Assembly: GCA_013399015.1 (NCBI GenBank)
Contig: VWZX01006702.1
Location: 1,550,001-1,614,000, forward strand
DNA from: Galbula dea
Taxonomy: Eukaryota; Chordata; Aves; Piciformes; Galbulidae
Reading direction: 5' to 3'
Length of the DNA stretch: 64,000 bases
Every line of letters starts with the position of its first letter. Positions within the stretch are counted from its first letter, which is position 1. The notes under the pieces were generated by a model. The model was not told where the DNA came from. It searched no databases and worked only from the letters and a program-made list of their open reading frames with translations. Shown in pieces: positions 38,341 to 52,639 of the stretch. The position numbers and the translations under genes are program-made.

Positions 38341-41300
38341 TAAGACCCTTAGAGGAACAAGCCAACTGCTGAGAGTGACCACAGTGCAGGCCATGCAATG
38401 CCCTCACCCCTCAGAGTGTGGACAGGGCTTGGGCAGTCACAGTGCTCTGATCCACCCACAGTCCCAAGCCAGGGGAGATAATGAGCTGGGCTGGGCTCAA
38501 TCTGGTGGAAGCAGTCAGAATCAGCACAAAATAAACCTAGAAATAGGGCTACCCATAATGAAATTTCTAGCCAGAAAATAGGACCAAAGACAGGACTGAA
38601 CATAAAGTTACCTGCAACACAGCTTTAGCATCTACCCAGGAGGACCAGCAAAGAAACCAGGACAGCAGAAACTAGAGCACAAGCACATCCATGAAGCAGC
38701 CCAAAAGAGAACTTAAACCCTCAAGCTGAGCTTAAATAGTGCTCCTGGAGTCATAGGTGGTGTTAGCACACATGGAAGCCCCAGGTGTATCCATTCAGCA
38801 TAATTAAGGCCTATTAGTGTCCTTAGGGTCCAGACCAGATTCTCTGACATGGCAACAGGTGGGAAAATAAAAGCAGTAACTTCCTCATATGCCTCAGTGT
38901 TGTTCGCTTATTCGATATCCCAGCCTTCTGCTTGGCCCACTTAAAAGTGAAAATAACTGTTCGTAACAGTCATAAAAGACCTTTTAAATAGATTTGCTGA
39001 AGTAACTCAGAAAGTTGGTTTTGTTTCAAAAGAGAGATGAGCAATAGGGGCATTTGAACAGTATCACAGGTGGCTTCCCACACATCCAAAGCTGTTTTAA
39101 AACAGCTGCAACAATTCCCTTACTGTGAATAAACTTATAACTTTAAACTTTTTTGGTTCTATTCTGTGTTAAGATTTTTTTTTTTCCATTTAATTCCAAC
39201 CAGTTGTGCTAGGCTTGGTTTCCTGTCTCTGTAAAAGCTGGCTTAAAGCTAACTTCCTTCATTTCTTCTGCAAGCATAGGTATAGGAGCCAGGCACTCAG
39301 AAGCCCAGTTCATACATGATCATCTTAAAGACAGCCAGGTTCCCCAGCCTTCAGATCTGATAGGAAATGGAGCACTTAGTATCATCATAGCTGCTTAGTC
39401 AAGCGAAGAAGCTTGTTGCCAATAGCCAAACGTTGCAAATACTGCTGGAAGCTCAGTTACCCATTACCTGTTCTGAAGGCTGTCCTGCTGAAGAGATGAT
39501 GTTAATATTGTTTCAAGTGTGGCCTAAATTACCTCCCCTGTTGCAGAATACCTGTATACTGGGACAAAAGTCTAGCTAGTCTCTGCCTAGGCACACTGCC
39601 GCCAGAACAGATGGATGTGAATGTGGGCAGCGAGGAGTCATCTGCTTACATGTACTCAGTGTAGACACTTGGAGCAACATTAATAATGGGAATTGTCCAA
39701 ATGTTCCTTCACCCTGACTTCCTAAATCAAGCTCTATGTGTGAGTGTGTGTTTAGGAAATCTTCATCAGTGAAATCAGACAGACAAAGAGTGACTGCGAT
39801 GATCACATGTATATAACTTGCTCTCTCTGTCTCTCTCATACCTACAAACACATACTTAGCAATGAGAAATAACAAAAAAACCCCAAACTTCTCCAGGAAG
39901 TAGAACTTTTTTATTTTCTATTGCTGATCTTGGCTGTGTTTACTGTGACAGAGGTGCTGGTCAATGCCTGTGTGATTCAGTGTTCAGGAAAGAGGCAAGA
40001 GTTTACTCTTCTTATATAATTTGGGAAAGCAGGAGTTCAGGGGCTTCTCTTTACATCCTGAGCCCCCAGATGGCACCGTGTTAAACTCTAAAAAGCATTT
40101 TTATCTTCAGGGAAAGAATGGCTTCACTCACTGTTGTGGGAGGAAAAGGGCTTTCTGTTCCAGAGAATCTCCAAAGCCCTGTAGCACTTTCTCTTGTAGT
40201 TTTCCTAACAGTCTTTACTAGATTTCCAGTCGCTCAAGTCACATTCAATTCACAGGAGGTCCTCTCCTGACAGAGAAGTTAAAGAACTCACTTTGACACA
40301 ATAGATGGGCATCCAGGGATGTGTGGAGAAGGCAATAAGACCTGTTAGCAGATATGACTGGATGGGGTTGTGTTGCTTTTCTCCAACATGAGACTTCTTG
40401 GTGGAACCACCAAGCAGCAGCTGGACCTCTGTGAAGCACAGGGCTGTTCTTCCAGTGTGTTCCTGCAAAGATATTCCTAGAGCTTCTTCCTCTCTGGTAT
40501 TCAGGACCACATGCAACACTGGATCTACACTTTGGCTAAGCAAAGGCATACGTGTACAGAAAAGGAGCTTCCACCTGCATTGGGCCCCATGGAATTTTCC
40601 AGGACACCTGGCCAGAGTTTTGTGTTTCTAACAAAACCAAAACAGTTTTAATCCATCTTCAAGCTTCATTGCAAATATTTCACACAGCCCTCTGTAGCAG
40701 GAATAATTGCTGTCCTTATTTATCGGGTAGATTATGCAAATCCTCTAGTAAGTAAATTGTAGGATTAAGAGAAAGGTTAATGTGCTAGATTAAATTGACA
40801 CATTTATTTACCTCCTCCCAGAAGGAAAGACTAAAGGACAGCAACCTATCATGTGTTTTAATTCAATATTTTACCCTTCCTCCACTCTGGTGATTATCTC
40901 TGCAAGTGCCAAGTCTCAGCCTAGCAGATCCCAGTGCAATGCTCCATACACTGTCCTGTTGTCTCAAATATTTTATCTGTTCGGCTTCTGATTTTTCAGG
41001 TGGTTGAGTGAAGTACTTTCACAGTGACTTCCTTCTACAGTTTTGAAGGGCTCACAGTGAATTACACCTGCATTCACCCCACAGAAAGCATTACTTATCC
41101 TTATTCTACAAGCATCCACTCTAACACAGAGATTAATGCCAATATTTTATATGACTGGTCTGGATGAAGTGGACAATTTGTGCATGATTCAAAGTCACTG
41201 GGTTTTTTGGGAGTCTCTTAGAGTGATTTTTCCTATTGTAAGAGCCACAACCCAGGCTATAACAGTGTGGCAAACAGCACGTACTTCAGAGCAAAGAGGC

Positions 41301-44300
41301 CACCTGGATTTCTTTCTACTTGCTGATACACTGGTACTGCAGTCATGTTGCCAGGGGATAGATGCTGCAGTTGAGGACAGTAAGGAAAAGACAGATAGAG
41401 ACCTTACCTTCTGTTAGCTCTATGACATCAAGGTATGTATGCCAAACAGGCGCTAGGTTGCTTTGCTTTTCAGATGAGTGTTCTTCTCATCTGCTTTCCT
41501 GTGTTGAAGGAGGACTGAGACTTCTCCTGAGTTTAGCCTAGTCAGGAAAGATTTCGAGGCTGTGCAAGATACTGGTTTTATACTAAGCTAAGTGGTTTTG
41601 TACAAAGATAGCAGTGGTTGCATCTATTCACAGGAATCTAAGCGTGAATGTAAGTGTCTTCAGTGACACTGCAGCATGAAGCACAAGGGGAAGGTTGGAC
41701 ACAGGACAAAAAATAATCTCTCTCTCCATTGATGGTGGTACAGCTTTCAGTTTAATAATGCAAAAGCCTAGAAGAGTAGCAGGATGCCAAACACCTTATT
41801 AACATGACAAATATGAAGCTTCAGCTCTGTCATATGTAGATGTTCCTGCACCCCTCATATAACAGCTATTTCTAAACAGAATATCAATCACACATACCCA
41901 AGAAAGATGTCTTCTCCTCTGAATTTTGTTTGTATTTATATCTACTGTACATATTTTTGATGGAGTTCCAATAGACTTCGTACTTCTGGCTGCTCAAAGC
42001 ACACTGACTTTACTTGGCATTGGCAAAACACAGGGAAAAGATCAAGCCTAGGAAAGAGCAACTGATTTTTTTCCTTAGGTTTTGTCATGTTACCATTTAA
42101 AATAAGTTTGTACACTTGTATGTATGTACATACATGTGCTTATCTGCAAATGCATATAGAAAAATATGAGGCAGAAGTGTCTTTCTCCTTCCGTCAGCTA
42201 CAAAGGGATTTTAGATGGTGGCATCACCTGTCAACGTCTATCCCATAAGTGTTCAAATATGGAGAGATGAGAGTGTCACTGATTAACTGGTTCCTTTTTT
42301 TCTGTAGACTGGAGACTAGATGAATACTGGTGTACCAGGAGAAGTATGAACCCACGCAGGAAGCTGCCAGTTGCTTTAAGTCAGCTGAGAGCTGGAAAAT
42401 TGTATTTATGCCTAGCCAGCAAGTCCTAGGGAAGTTAGAGATTGGTTTTGTTGGATTCAGTAGCCTTCCCTTCCTATCCTAAACTGTTTCATTGCACTGT
42501 CACCCTTGTATAGGCTATGCAAATTCTTTCTGTGTTTTGACTTCTCTGAATTTTAAAAACTGTTGTGTAAACTGCAATTGACAAAAAAAAAGAAGACAAG
42601 AAAAAGGAGCACGCAAAAAAGCATGCTTTAAAGCTCATAGAGGTCACTTGTAGATATCTGACTTCAGAGGGCTCTGGTACAGTGCCTATGACTTTAATTC
42701 TGCTTGAAGTGAGAACATAAAACCTAAATGGAAGGAAAAAACCTTCCTATGCCAGTGTAATAGAACTTCTAACATGTGCCTGCTCAGGAAGTTTAGCTCT
42801 TTGTGGGACCAAATTAACAACTTCTATCCCTGAATGAAAGAAAACTGAGCAGCAGCTCCTTGTGGAAGACTTTCCAACTATTTATTAAAAGCATACAGAG
42901 CTGATACATTATGATTCTGCTCCAATTCATTGTTTCTCCAGGCTACTGCACTGGTTTTTTTCTGTCAATGCATTTTCCAGGACTGCCCTTTTCCCTTGTC
43001 TTCTGTCATGGTAGCATCTTTTGGAGGTCTGTCTCCTTCGGGCCTCAGGGCCATCAGATCCTGCAAATCACATTTTAAACTCCATGGGTAAATGGCACCA
43101 GCCTTGATGGAGTTAAAACTATTTGGAGATATCAAGAGCAATGTGCTGGACAAACGGTATGGAGCAAAATGAGGCTTGATGCCAGGTGCTCATATAAAGT
43201 CAGTGTTCACTGGCTTCAGGAGATTTCTCAGTAATAGGCCTGCAAAAGAATGCGCAGTATAGCTGTGATAGCTCAGAATTTTATTGTGGCACTGTCCACA
43301 TATAAACCTACAGACCAAAATGTGCAAGTGAAAGTATTCAGACTGCGTCTATGGTGGCAACAACTTGCTCATTCTCTGTTTGTCCACCTGGAATAAAATG
43401 TCTAAGGACAAAGAAATGGGAAATTTCATCTGTAGAGGCCTTTTAAATAGAGAACCCTTACCTACAAAACAATCCAGTTTTCCTTTTATAAAAATATGCT
43501 TTCACATATCCTCCACCTTTTTGAACTCCATCTACATAATAGTTCTTACCACATCAGAAAATTTTTAAAGCCTGATAAAAAAAAAAAGGTGGTTTCAACT
43601 AGTACAGTTGCTTTGGCCACCACAGAAAGAGCAATTTTTCTGTTAGTACTTCCCCTGCATTCCCCCTTCCATCCCCAAAACCCACAGTGGGATCACTGTG
43701 TGTTTAAATGTGGTGTAGCCTATAAAGCAGACACAGAACAATCAAGGGCAGAGAAAAAAAAGGAGCAAGGAACTGTTTGAAGAGAGGGAGATCATAAAAT
43801 CATTGGTTCTGCAACTAAAAATGTGGCAACCCAAAGCTTCAGGGAGACTTGAAGTACCTGAAGTTGCACAATCACCATCAGTAATTATTTGTGATTTTTG
43901 TGTTCTTGAAAAGGGCAGAGCACAGGAGCTCTGTGTTACTATGAAGCTGATATTGTTGAAAAAGGTGTCATGATTTGCTGTAAATGTACTGAATAAGTAT
44001 TTATTATTTCTTTTATTGCATTAATTATATTTATTATTACATAAGTATTTCAGTATTTAGTATTCAGCTCTAAGTGCTTAGAAAAGTCATAGGTTTTTCT
44101 AGAAGAAAAAAATATGTTAGCTTTGAGCTTATTTTTTTAAAATAAGTAAATAAAATAGGGGGTTGGGATCTTCTTTGCTGTCTTTTTTTCAGATGTTAGA
44201 CTTCATATACCCAAGCTTCCTCTATAACCAGGAGTGGTTAAGCAAGGAAATCCGCAATTCTGCTTTCGGAACAAGGTTTCTTTCACAGGAGATGCAGAAA

Positions 44301-47300
44301 ACCACTAAGTGTAAGACCACCAAGGTTGCTTTTTTTAAGTGTTCACTGTAGGGTTTTAATTTTTTATTGCATTTTCTTTTAGCCAGCCATGATGTCTGTC
44401 CTCTGAAGTGTTCCCCAAATGCATGTCATTGTTTCTGCCTTTCTATATGCTTAAGCAGACAACAGATCTTGGTCTCATTGGGTTTTATTGAGTAGGGGGA
44501 AGTGTCTCTGACCACCAGTCCCCCTAGTCTAGCAGACTGTTTGCACCAGCTAACTTCTAAATACAGGGGAGAGTTGACTTGTAAAGAGTTATGTGGGAAT
44601 TGTATAATTAGGTACAAGTAGCATGAAAGGAAGCAGGCATACACATCTGCTTCTCTGCAATCATCATTTTGTCAAAATTCATCCAAAGGATCAATGCTGA
44701 ATTGCCATCTGTCTTTGCCACTGCCTCTGCATCAGAAATAGATCAAGTACTGCCTGCTAGGGAGAATATAGAGCAAATGGTTTAATCCTACTAATACTAC
44801 AGTTAAGAATAAATCATTTATGCTACTGTAATGCAAACTGAAAGAGGCTAAAACCAGAGCAGCACGTAGCAATCATGCTACTTGAAGTCTGGCTTATTTG
44901 TGCAGTCATGAGGGCTAAAAATCAGATGAGAAGACTGAGCTATCACAGGTCAGTGGACCACCCCAGCCACCAAATCTAGTGCCAAGCATCTTTATCTACT
45001 GCTGCTTTCAGCTGTTGACAAATTCTCAAGAGGGTGCAATAGGTGAGATAATTTTACCTGCTCAGAACAAGCAATCTTTCAGAGTGCATGTGGTTACACA
45101 CTCATTGGCAGAAGCTTGCAAAAAGTCTTGGGTAATGAGCTAAATGATAATTGCTCTGTATAAAGGATTTTTTAATAAAATCCACATTTAGAAAAGTCAA
45201 TGTAATACTAGGTGCTTAAAGTTAAGCATCCTTTAAGAAGAAAACAGTCACAGCTTCACTTTTCCTGCCCATAAAATGAGGGTAATGTTACATAGCCATT
45301 GTCTAAATTACTCCAGGAGTTTAGTTGGGAGCCTCTCCATTAGGACATGATAGTGCTACTTTCAATCTCTCTCTGCACAACATCAAGTGTGATGCTTGTG
45401 AAACATGCCCTGTCTCCACTGCTGCAGAGTCAAGTCTGATTTTAAAGAAATAAAGGGGGGTGGGTGATCAAGCACATACAACAGCTGTGCCACTGGGTCA
45501 GTAGGTGACAAGTTAAAATAAGAAGTTCATTCAATAAAATATTGATTCTGGAAACAGTTTACAGGAAATCATACTGTACCACTACCTTAATTTATGAATA
45601 TTTATATTGCAGGAATTATACCAATATATCAAACACAATGCCTTCAACCTTAGTCTAAAGAGAACTTCATCTCTGAGCTTTAAGAGGGCTGAAAATAATT
45701 CAGATTATATGGGCAGCATTTTAGCAGCCCATTTTCATCTCCTTTAAAAGCAACACTCTAATGCACGATGGTTAAAGATCAAGTTGGGATTATCTGGAGA
45801 ATGTTAAACATATACCAAATAATACACCTGTTTTGAATAAAAAAATGGTGCATAGAGTTCCAGTTCATTTTTTCAGCTCTTTGCTGTACGTGTTGTAGAT
45901 GCTAAGTGAAACCACGCATTAGATAAATCCATCACTTCAAGAACAGATTGCTAATCAATTGCCTGACGTGTTCTGAAATATGGGGGTCAAAAAGACTTGG
46001 GGGCAAAGGCTTGTCTAGTTTGGAAAAAAACTTTCATGTTATCTTGCAGTTTGTTCTTTCATCTCTGAGCTGCTAGGAGTGCTACCATTGTATCCAGGCT
46101 GGTGCTAGATCATTTCCTCCATGGTGAAAAAGCAGCAGACCTTATATTGTGCTCCCTGCCCATTTACAGAAGCTAATCTGACTGGAGTCATATTTGCTGA
46201 CTGCTCATTCTCTGACCAACAATCAGGTTGCCCCCAGTAAAAGAACCATTAATATACTCTGTTTAATTGCTGTCTCTTACAGCATCAACTGTATTTTGAA
46301 GCAACCAATTTTTTAGAAAATTCATTTAGAAATTTTGCTGCTTGGATTTTTTTTTTGGATTTTTTTTTTCAGTCTTCAACTGGAGTAGGAAACTGGAAAC
46401 TTTCATAGCACATTGTTTGTGCTAGTCTGTAGCCACTCTTCTGGTTCCTCCAGAACTTCTTACTGAATTTGTGGCAGTATTCCTTCCCTTTTCTTATTCT
46501 TGATACCCTTCCCATCTGCAGCCTCACCTTCTTGTTCTCACAGGAGCTCTCTGTCTGCTCCCTCCAAGGACAGAGGAGAAAGGTATTTAGATTCTGATTT
46601 CCTAATGAGGAAGAAACAGGAGCAACTGCTGCCCTACAAAGGCTTAGAGCCTAAGACCAGTGCAATTATACAAGCACTCACCTCCAGCCTCTAACTGACT
46701 TCACAGAGGAACCAGAGATATTATCTATATATTGAGTAATTCAAACTCTAATTGATGCCTCCTACTGCTCACACTGGCAAAAAAAACCCCACAGCAAACA
46801 ATCAATCCCTCTTCAGCTTCTTCACTTATACCTATTGTACCATCATTCAGTGATGTCTTCTCCATGCTGAAGTGCTTTGAACGATGGATTTTAGTAACCA
46901 AGCAAGTTCATGTACACCAAAATGTCCTGGAGCTGCTGACTCCCAGGAACACAACCATTCCTATATCAAGAGGTATCAGAGACAGAAAGCTCAGTAAAAA
47001 CACAATCATCACCTGTCACCCAGACTGATCCTGGGTTGACCTTCAAATATTTCCACAATGGTGTAATTCTCTGTGGTTTTCTGATAACCTAAGGCAGATG
47101 CATGTGATGACAGAAGAAATACTTTGAACCTGATATACTGCAGGGTTATGGGTTTGCACAGTCCTCTTCTGTGACTGTGAAGCAGGCAGAGAGAGTTCTT
47201 ACTCGCTGTAGTATCTGTTAAACATCGGGGCCATTTACAGTCCCACCGGGATCTGGCTGCAGACCCAGCTCCTTTCTCCTACACGCACCAATCCTCCTTG

Positions 47301-48950
47301 AACAGAGTCTATAGCATAAGAAAGCTGCCAGTGCAAGGACATAAATACTCACTGTTTCTGAGGCAAAGAAAACCTAGTCACTCCCAACATACAGATGTTC
47401 CTGCAGCCAGTGGAAACTGGCACACAGAAGAAATGTGACTTCCAGGAGAAAAAGAAAATGATTTATGGAGTGGGAAAGTTTAAAGGAGGTTCTTGCAGTC
47501 CAAAGGAACATCTACTACCATGCCTGCCAACAACTCTTGCTGTCTCTTTAGAATCCTGTTGTCAGCATCTTTACCTGATACAACTGGCCTCTCACAAAAC
47601 TACTGACTTAAGCAAGCTTCGGACTAGAACCTGTTTGCAGTTACAGTCACCATGAGTGTTACACCACTGCAGCCACGACTGCAGAACTCTGCAGCATGGG
47701 TGCAAGGTTTGCCACTAAAGGCAATTTTGTGCCACTGTAGTTATGCTAGGCTCTGAACCCCACGGGTTATCCTTGCAGCAGCTTTCTCCTGGAAGCACAG
47801 ATGCGTCCACACCAGGAACCTTTCTGGTTGAGCTCCACTAGGCAGGTGGGATTTATTTTTTTTTCATACCCAGGCTAACATCATGTGAGCAAAACTTTCA
47901 AATGAAGACCTAGCCCTAACAGGAACATCTCCAACACTCATCTACAAAGCTCACTTACCCTCTGCTTGTATCAATAAGATTGCTTGCCCTCCAACTACAT
48001 AAAAAAGTGACGGTGTGCTCCAAAAAGACGAGGTGAGAAGACTGGTGACACTGATGGGCAATAAGAAAAATCGAACTGCTTCACTAGTTTTTCTGCAGCA
48101 GCAGCAGCTGACTGCAGCAGAAACAAGGCAAATTGTGAAGCTTCATCCTACTGTGGTATGTGAGAGACACAGGATCATGATGCACCTAAGAGCAGAATCA
48201 GCTTCAGCTTTGGAAAGCAAAGAAAAAGCATACAATTATTTTTTTTTGGAACCTGTAGAACTACTGCCATGCAAAATCTTCTTTAAAAAGGCATAGTTAA
48301 TTTGTTTAATTGCTGGGCTTACAGATGTCCTACTTTCAATTCTAGTACAGGGACGGGAAAGTTACACAAATTAATACACATTTAGCAATGAATCAACACA
48401 TTGAACATTAATGCCAGATTATCTGTTTGACTCTTGATGTTCTTGCTATAGGACCACACTCGCCTTGCCAGGAAAAAAGCCCAAAACTCTTTATATGAAC
48501 CTCCTCAGAAAATACTGTTTGATAAACAGCTTTGAGTACGAAAGAGTAGGAAATGAAAGGGCTTTTCTTCATGTGCCTTGTGTTAGAAATGACAGCTTGT
48601 TCCTCCCTATACTTACATGTGGGTTACTTCAGCATTTTGTTTTGAAAAGCCACAGTATATCCAGCAAACCACTCTCCAGAGAACCAGATAAAAGGTCTAG
48701 TCAACAAAAAAGACAAAAAGAATAAGAAAGTAATGTGTCACCCCTCTACAGGTCAGGCTCATACCACTGTACCCATCTCAGTTTTGACCTGCTGTCACCA
48801 AGTGCACCCTCCACTATCCTTAAGCACCTTGTAGCCTTTTACAGATGTATTTTTCTGATTCACTTGATTTGGAAACAAAGCAATCTTCACTGAGAGAAAT
48901 TCCGTGACTTGTGTGGCAGATACCTTGAGCAGGTCATCTTAAGTCATGTC
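38341..48950. other. Gene-poor stretch, possible old repeat at 38.4-38.9 kb
   Basis: About 10.6 kb without a recognised gene. The segment 38380-38880 is richer in G+C and in AGCC/CAGG words than its surroundings, as decayed LTR or LINE pieces often are, but no family could be named. A likely MIR-type SINE remnant is at about 45250-45320 (separate entry). TA-rich microsatellite-like DNA lies at 42115-42137 and 43985-44060, and twin GGA-T(10+) runs at about 46344-46371. A minus-strand 99-codon frame at 40250-40549 is unsupported by splice sites. Confidence 0.45.
45250..45320. repeat. Possible MIR/CORE-type SINE remnant
   Basis: The run CTTTTCCTGCCCATAAAATG followed by AGGGTAATGTTACAT resembles the 'CAGTTTCCTCATCTGTAAAATGGGGATAAT' consensus of ancient MIR-like SINEs and L2. 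Only about 30-40 bp are convincing. Chance similarity is possible. Confidence 0.35.
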
Positions 48951-48978
48951 AAATAAACAAACAAACAAACAAACCAAC
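48951..48978. repeat. (CAAA)n microsatellite
   Basis: About five to six CAAA units run directly up to the CR1 reverse-transcriptase fragment. Confidence 0.9.
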
Positions 48979-48989
48979 CCTGTGCCAAT

Positions 48990-49170
48990 CCAATATTATG
49001 ACTACAGGCCTGTAAGTCTTACTTCACTGCCCAGTAAAATTGTGGAAAGGGTTGTTTTGGGAGACTTTGTAAATCACCTGGAAGTCAATGCTGTCATAGG
49101 TCATAGCCAACAGGGTTTCATGAAGGGGAAGTCCTGTTTGTCTAATCTACTTTCCTTCTATGATAAAGTA
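48990..49170 (+). mobile_element. CR1-type LINE ORF2 fragment, reverse transcriptase
   Basis: One open frame shows the start of a CR1 reverse-transcriptase domain: YRPVSLTS at 49003-49026, a KIVERV segment, then GHSQQGFMKGKSC..NLL.FYD at about 49099-49160 (family: HGF.KGKSCLTNL..FYD). The fragment ends before the catalytic YxDD box and has no 3' UTR. An active enzyme is therefore not encoded. It begins immediately after a (CAAA)n run. The frame stays open to 49227, but similarity is lost after about 49170. Confidence 0.85.
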
Positions 49171-51247
49171 ACTCAAAGAAATTGTGTTTCCCTCAACATG
49201 TCTTGGTGTGAGAAGACAGGGTGCTAGGCAGGACATCACAGGAACTCAGGGGAACAGAGAGATTCAGTTTTGAACCCTTGAGTCCCTGTACATCTGGAGA
49301 AGGAAACCTCCTTGACCTTCTTAGAGTGTGATATTTTGAGGGCTTTTTCTGCTATTGCTCTCTCACCTAAGCTTTTTTAAAGCCACCACCAAGGAGGGGA
49401 GAAGATCCAAAGACGAGAACTTAACGGTTCTCTGAGGTCCCACAGGTGGAAGACTTGGTGCAGCTGGAGAGAAAGATTGTTTCCTCCTTCCATGTCTCTC
49501 CTCCCTCTTCTTACCTTGTCAAGTAGTGCTTCTGTACTCTGAGAATATTTTGATCTGAGCATAACTGTAACCAAATCCTACCCTACACTCCAGTAAGGAA
49601 AAACTAAAAGGCCTGATGAGGAAATGCTGCTGGGAAACATCTGTGCTTTGTTTTATAGAACTGAAGAGTTAAAATTATTTTCATAAATATCATAATGGAT
49701 AAAAGCTGTGAACATCCAGTTGTAGTGTCTGACTTCCAAATTGTATAAATCTATTTGTCTCTCCTATTAGTAAACGTTATTTGAACAGAAATAGCACATT
49801 GTAACAGCCTAAGAAGAAGCAGTCTTTCTGATGATGTTTCAGCCTTCTTTGCTCCACTGTATGGAAATATTTAAGACTTGAAAGATTTATATTACAACAT
49901 AGCATTTAAAACGGCTCATTCCTGTTCCCAGTAAAGCCAAAAAGGATTTTTACTGTCAGCTTCAATGGAAATGGCATAAAGGACAAGAGGCATTTTGACA
50001 TATTTGGGGTTTTTTTCCTATTTTATTCTAGGAGTCCAGAAGTTTCTCCAAAGGCCTGAAAAAAAACCCCAAACCCAACAAAAAGCAAGTTATCAAGCAT
50101 CAGTCACTGTCCTAGCCAGAGGTTAATGTCCTTTGAGATCTCTGTGCAGGTAACAGTAAGTGGGCTATGACTATCAGAGCTCCACCGCTGACAGCACATT
50201 GGGCAGGGAGAAACAGTGTATTTCTAAGATATTATTGGAAAGATTTTGTTGCCTTTTTGAATCCTTTCTCACAATATCCAACACCCTGTCTTATTTGCTC
50301 TGAGGTAAAAATTCTTACCTTATGCACACTTTCCAAAGATAAAACTCAATACGGACTAGTAAGTGATAAAATCTGATTTTTGAAAGGGGTTTGTGTTTGA
50401 GTAAACTCAGCAACCTTTGATTCAGTTTCTGTTTTAATGATTGACAGATGCCAAACTAAATAAGATCAATGACAAAACAGTCTCATAAAATATTTTAATC
50501 TGTGTTTTAATTTAGGTAACACAAGACCAACACTATTTCTCTTCAGCTGAGTTTTTCTACCAGCCTCCAGTACTAAAACATTTTTATGGTTTATGTCTTT
50601 TTGTTTAGTCGGTTTTCTTAAGTTTTTTTTAGATCACTCATTTTACATTTCTACTGGGCTTGTAATGATAAGGGATTACCAAAATCATATCTAGCTTCTT
50701 GACAAAAGTTTACAGGAAACATGTTAATGACATATCCTTGTATTTCATTTATTCTTCTTTCTGGTTTTCGGTTTGGTTGATTTTTTTTTCCTCTGCTACT
50801 TTACCATAAATATTAATGTGATAGAAGAAGATATTCTCTGAAGTGTCCTCCACTGCATTTCTTAGTAGCGTATTTTCCAAAAAGATTGTTTGACATCTCT
50901 TAAAATATCAATCCAGGCAAACTGCATATCTGTTGGGTTTTTTAGCAACATCCACTGGATTTATCTATCCACAGACATTTATCTTGAACAGCTTGTTTTC
51001 AGTTGGTACATCTAAAAGCTGAAATGAAGAAAAACTCGAAAACACAGGAATGGGGAAAAAAAAAGACTTAGCTGTATAGTTTCATATATTTAAAGAAAAC
51101 TAAAGGAAAATTAAACTTGTAATGAAGAAATGAACTGGAACAAAGGTGATTTTATGTTTTAGTTGCTGTTTTGAATACAGATTTTTGTAAAAAGTTAAGG
51201 GTTGCTAATATGAAATTCATTTTCTTCAAATCTCAGATGGCAACAAA

Positions 51248-51274
51248 AATAATAATTATTATTATTATTATTAA
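51248..51274. repeat. (ATT)n microsatellite
   Basis: About seven ATT/AAT units, seen directly. Confidence 0.95.
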
Positions 51275-51831
51275 TTTGTCTTCCTTTTTGTTCTGAACAT
51301 TTATTTAGAATTATAAGCTCTGTTGGAAACTACCTACTGTCCATATGTCCAGAGCCCACACTAATGGGTCCTTGATCTAGTTTAGTATTGCTAAATGTAG
51401 CAAAAATGTATTGGTCCTGAGGAAAATACATATGTGTGCTTCCTTAAGTTATATTAAACAAATAAACAAAAAAATCTGAGCATTTTTTAATTGGTTGTAT
51501 GCATTGTGTTGCATATTGTGGGTACTGCAGAACAGGAATCAGCCAATAGCAGCATTTGGGCCTATGTCTTCTCTTTAATGGGTAAGCACTGAGTAGTCTC
51601 TGAAATATTTGCACTGTAGTTTTCAGGTGAGCACACTTCACTGAGTAAGGGACAGGTGTGTAGGGTAAGCAGCTAAGTTGATTCCTAAATATTCAGGTGG
51701 GAATGAACATGAACTGCTCATCAGAATCTGGAGTATGATGTTTGGAAACAGGCTGCTATAATAAATCCATCAAGTAATAATAAAAAGTTGCCCACCTGCT
51801 CTTTGTTTTAATTTCTGTTCAGTACTTTTAG

Positions 51832-51866
51832 ATATATGTATATGTGTATGTACATGTATACACACC
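51832..51866. repeat. TATGTG/TACA-rich microsatellite
   Basis: Alternating TATATG, TATGTG, TACATG and TATACAC purine-pyrimidine steps, probably a decayed (TG)n/(TA)n repeat. Confidence 0.75.
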
Positions 51867-52430
51867 CTCATGTATGAATAGAACAAGTTACACTGAAAAA
51901 ACCTTTCAGATCGACTTTGTGATTTTTTTTTTCAGTGAGTAAGCAACCTACTTTGCCCTGAAAACTGTATCTCTGTGGGTGAGCAACAATATTTACATAT
52001 GCAGATAAACACAAGAACTGTTCTTGCTGAAGTTTAGTGTTTCTAATCTCCTGTTACTGGTAAAATCTTCTATAATTTACTGAAGTATTTGTTGTTTGGG
52101 CCGGGGTTGCTTATTCTTGTGCTACTCTTTGAACTGTGGCAAACTCCTTTAGTGTGATACTTCCCTCCCACCAGTGTTAAACCAAGCAGGTGCTCAGTGC
52201 CAAACACCAGCCAGTCTTACCTGTGTGCAGGTGTGCCTCTGCCAGCCCATGGCTCTGAAAAGTAAGGGTGGAACAGCACAGCACCACACACAGTCAGTAA
52301 GGCACGGAAACACAGCAGGCACAAAGATGATGTCCTTGCAACATTCCCCTGGGACAGTGGCCATCAGAAGCATAACCTGGAATTTCCTTAGGTCTCACTG
52401 TAAAAAAAATTGGACTATGTAGCAGTCAAC

Positions 52431-52453
52431 AAATAATAATAATAATAATAAAC
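52431..52453. repeat. (AAT)n microsatellite
   Basis: About seven AAT units, seen directly; a six-G tract follows at about 52456. Confidence 0.95.
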
Positions 52454-52639
52454 AGGGGGGTTGGCGTCGCACCTTATAGGCACAAAGCTAAACAAAACAG
52501 GGGTTAAAGTGAAATCTGTTTGAGAGTTTTTCTCTTCTCCTCTTCTGGTGTGGTGCTTCAGTGCTGTTCTCTTTAAAAAGCCCTAAGTGACCCTTTAAGC
52601 TTAAACACAGCCAGACAAACTTTTATTCCAGACAATTAT

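Noticed and set aside
38380..38880. Possible LTR or LINE remnant
   Set aside because: Composition differs from the flanks, but no terminal repeats, tail or family motif could be recognised.
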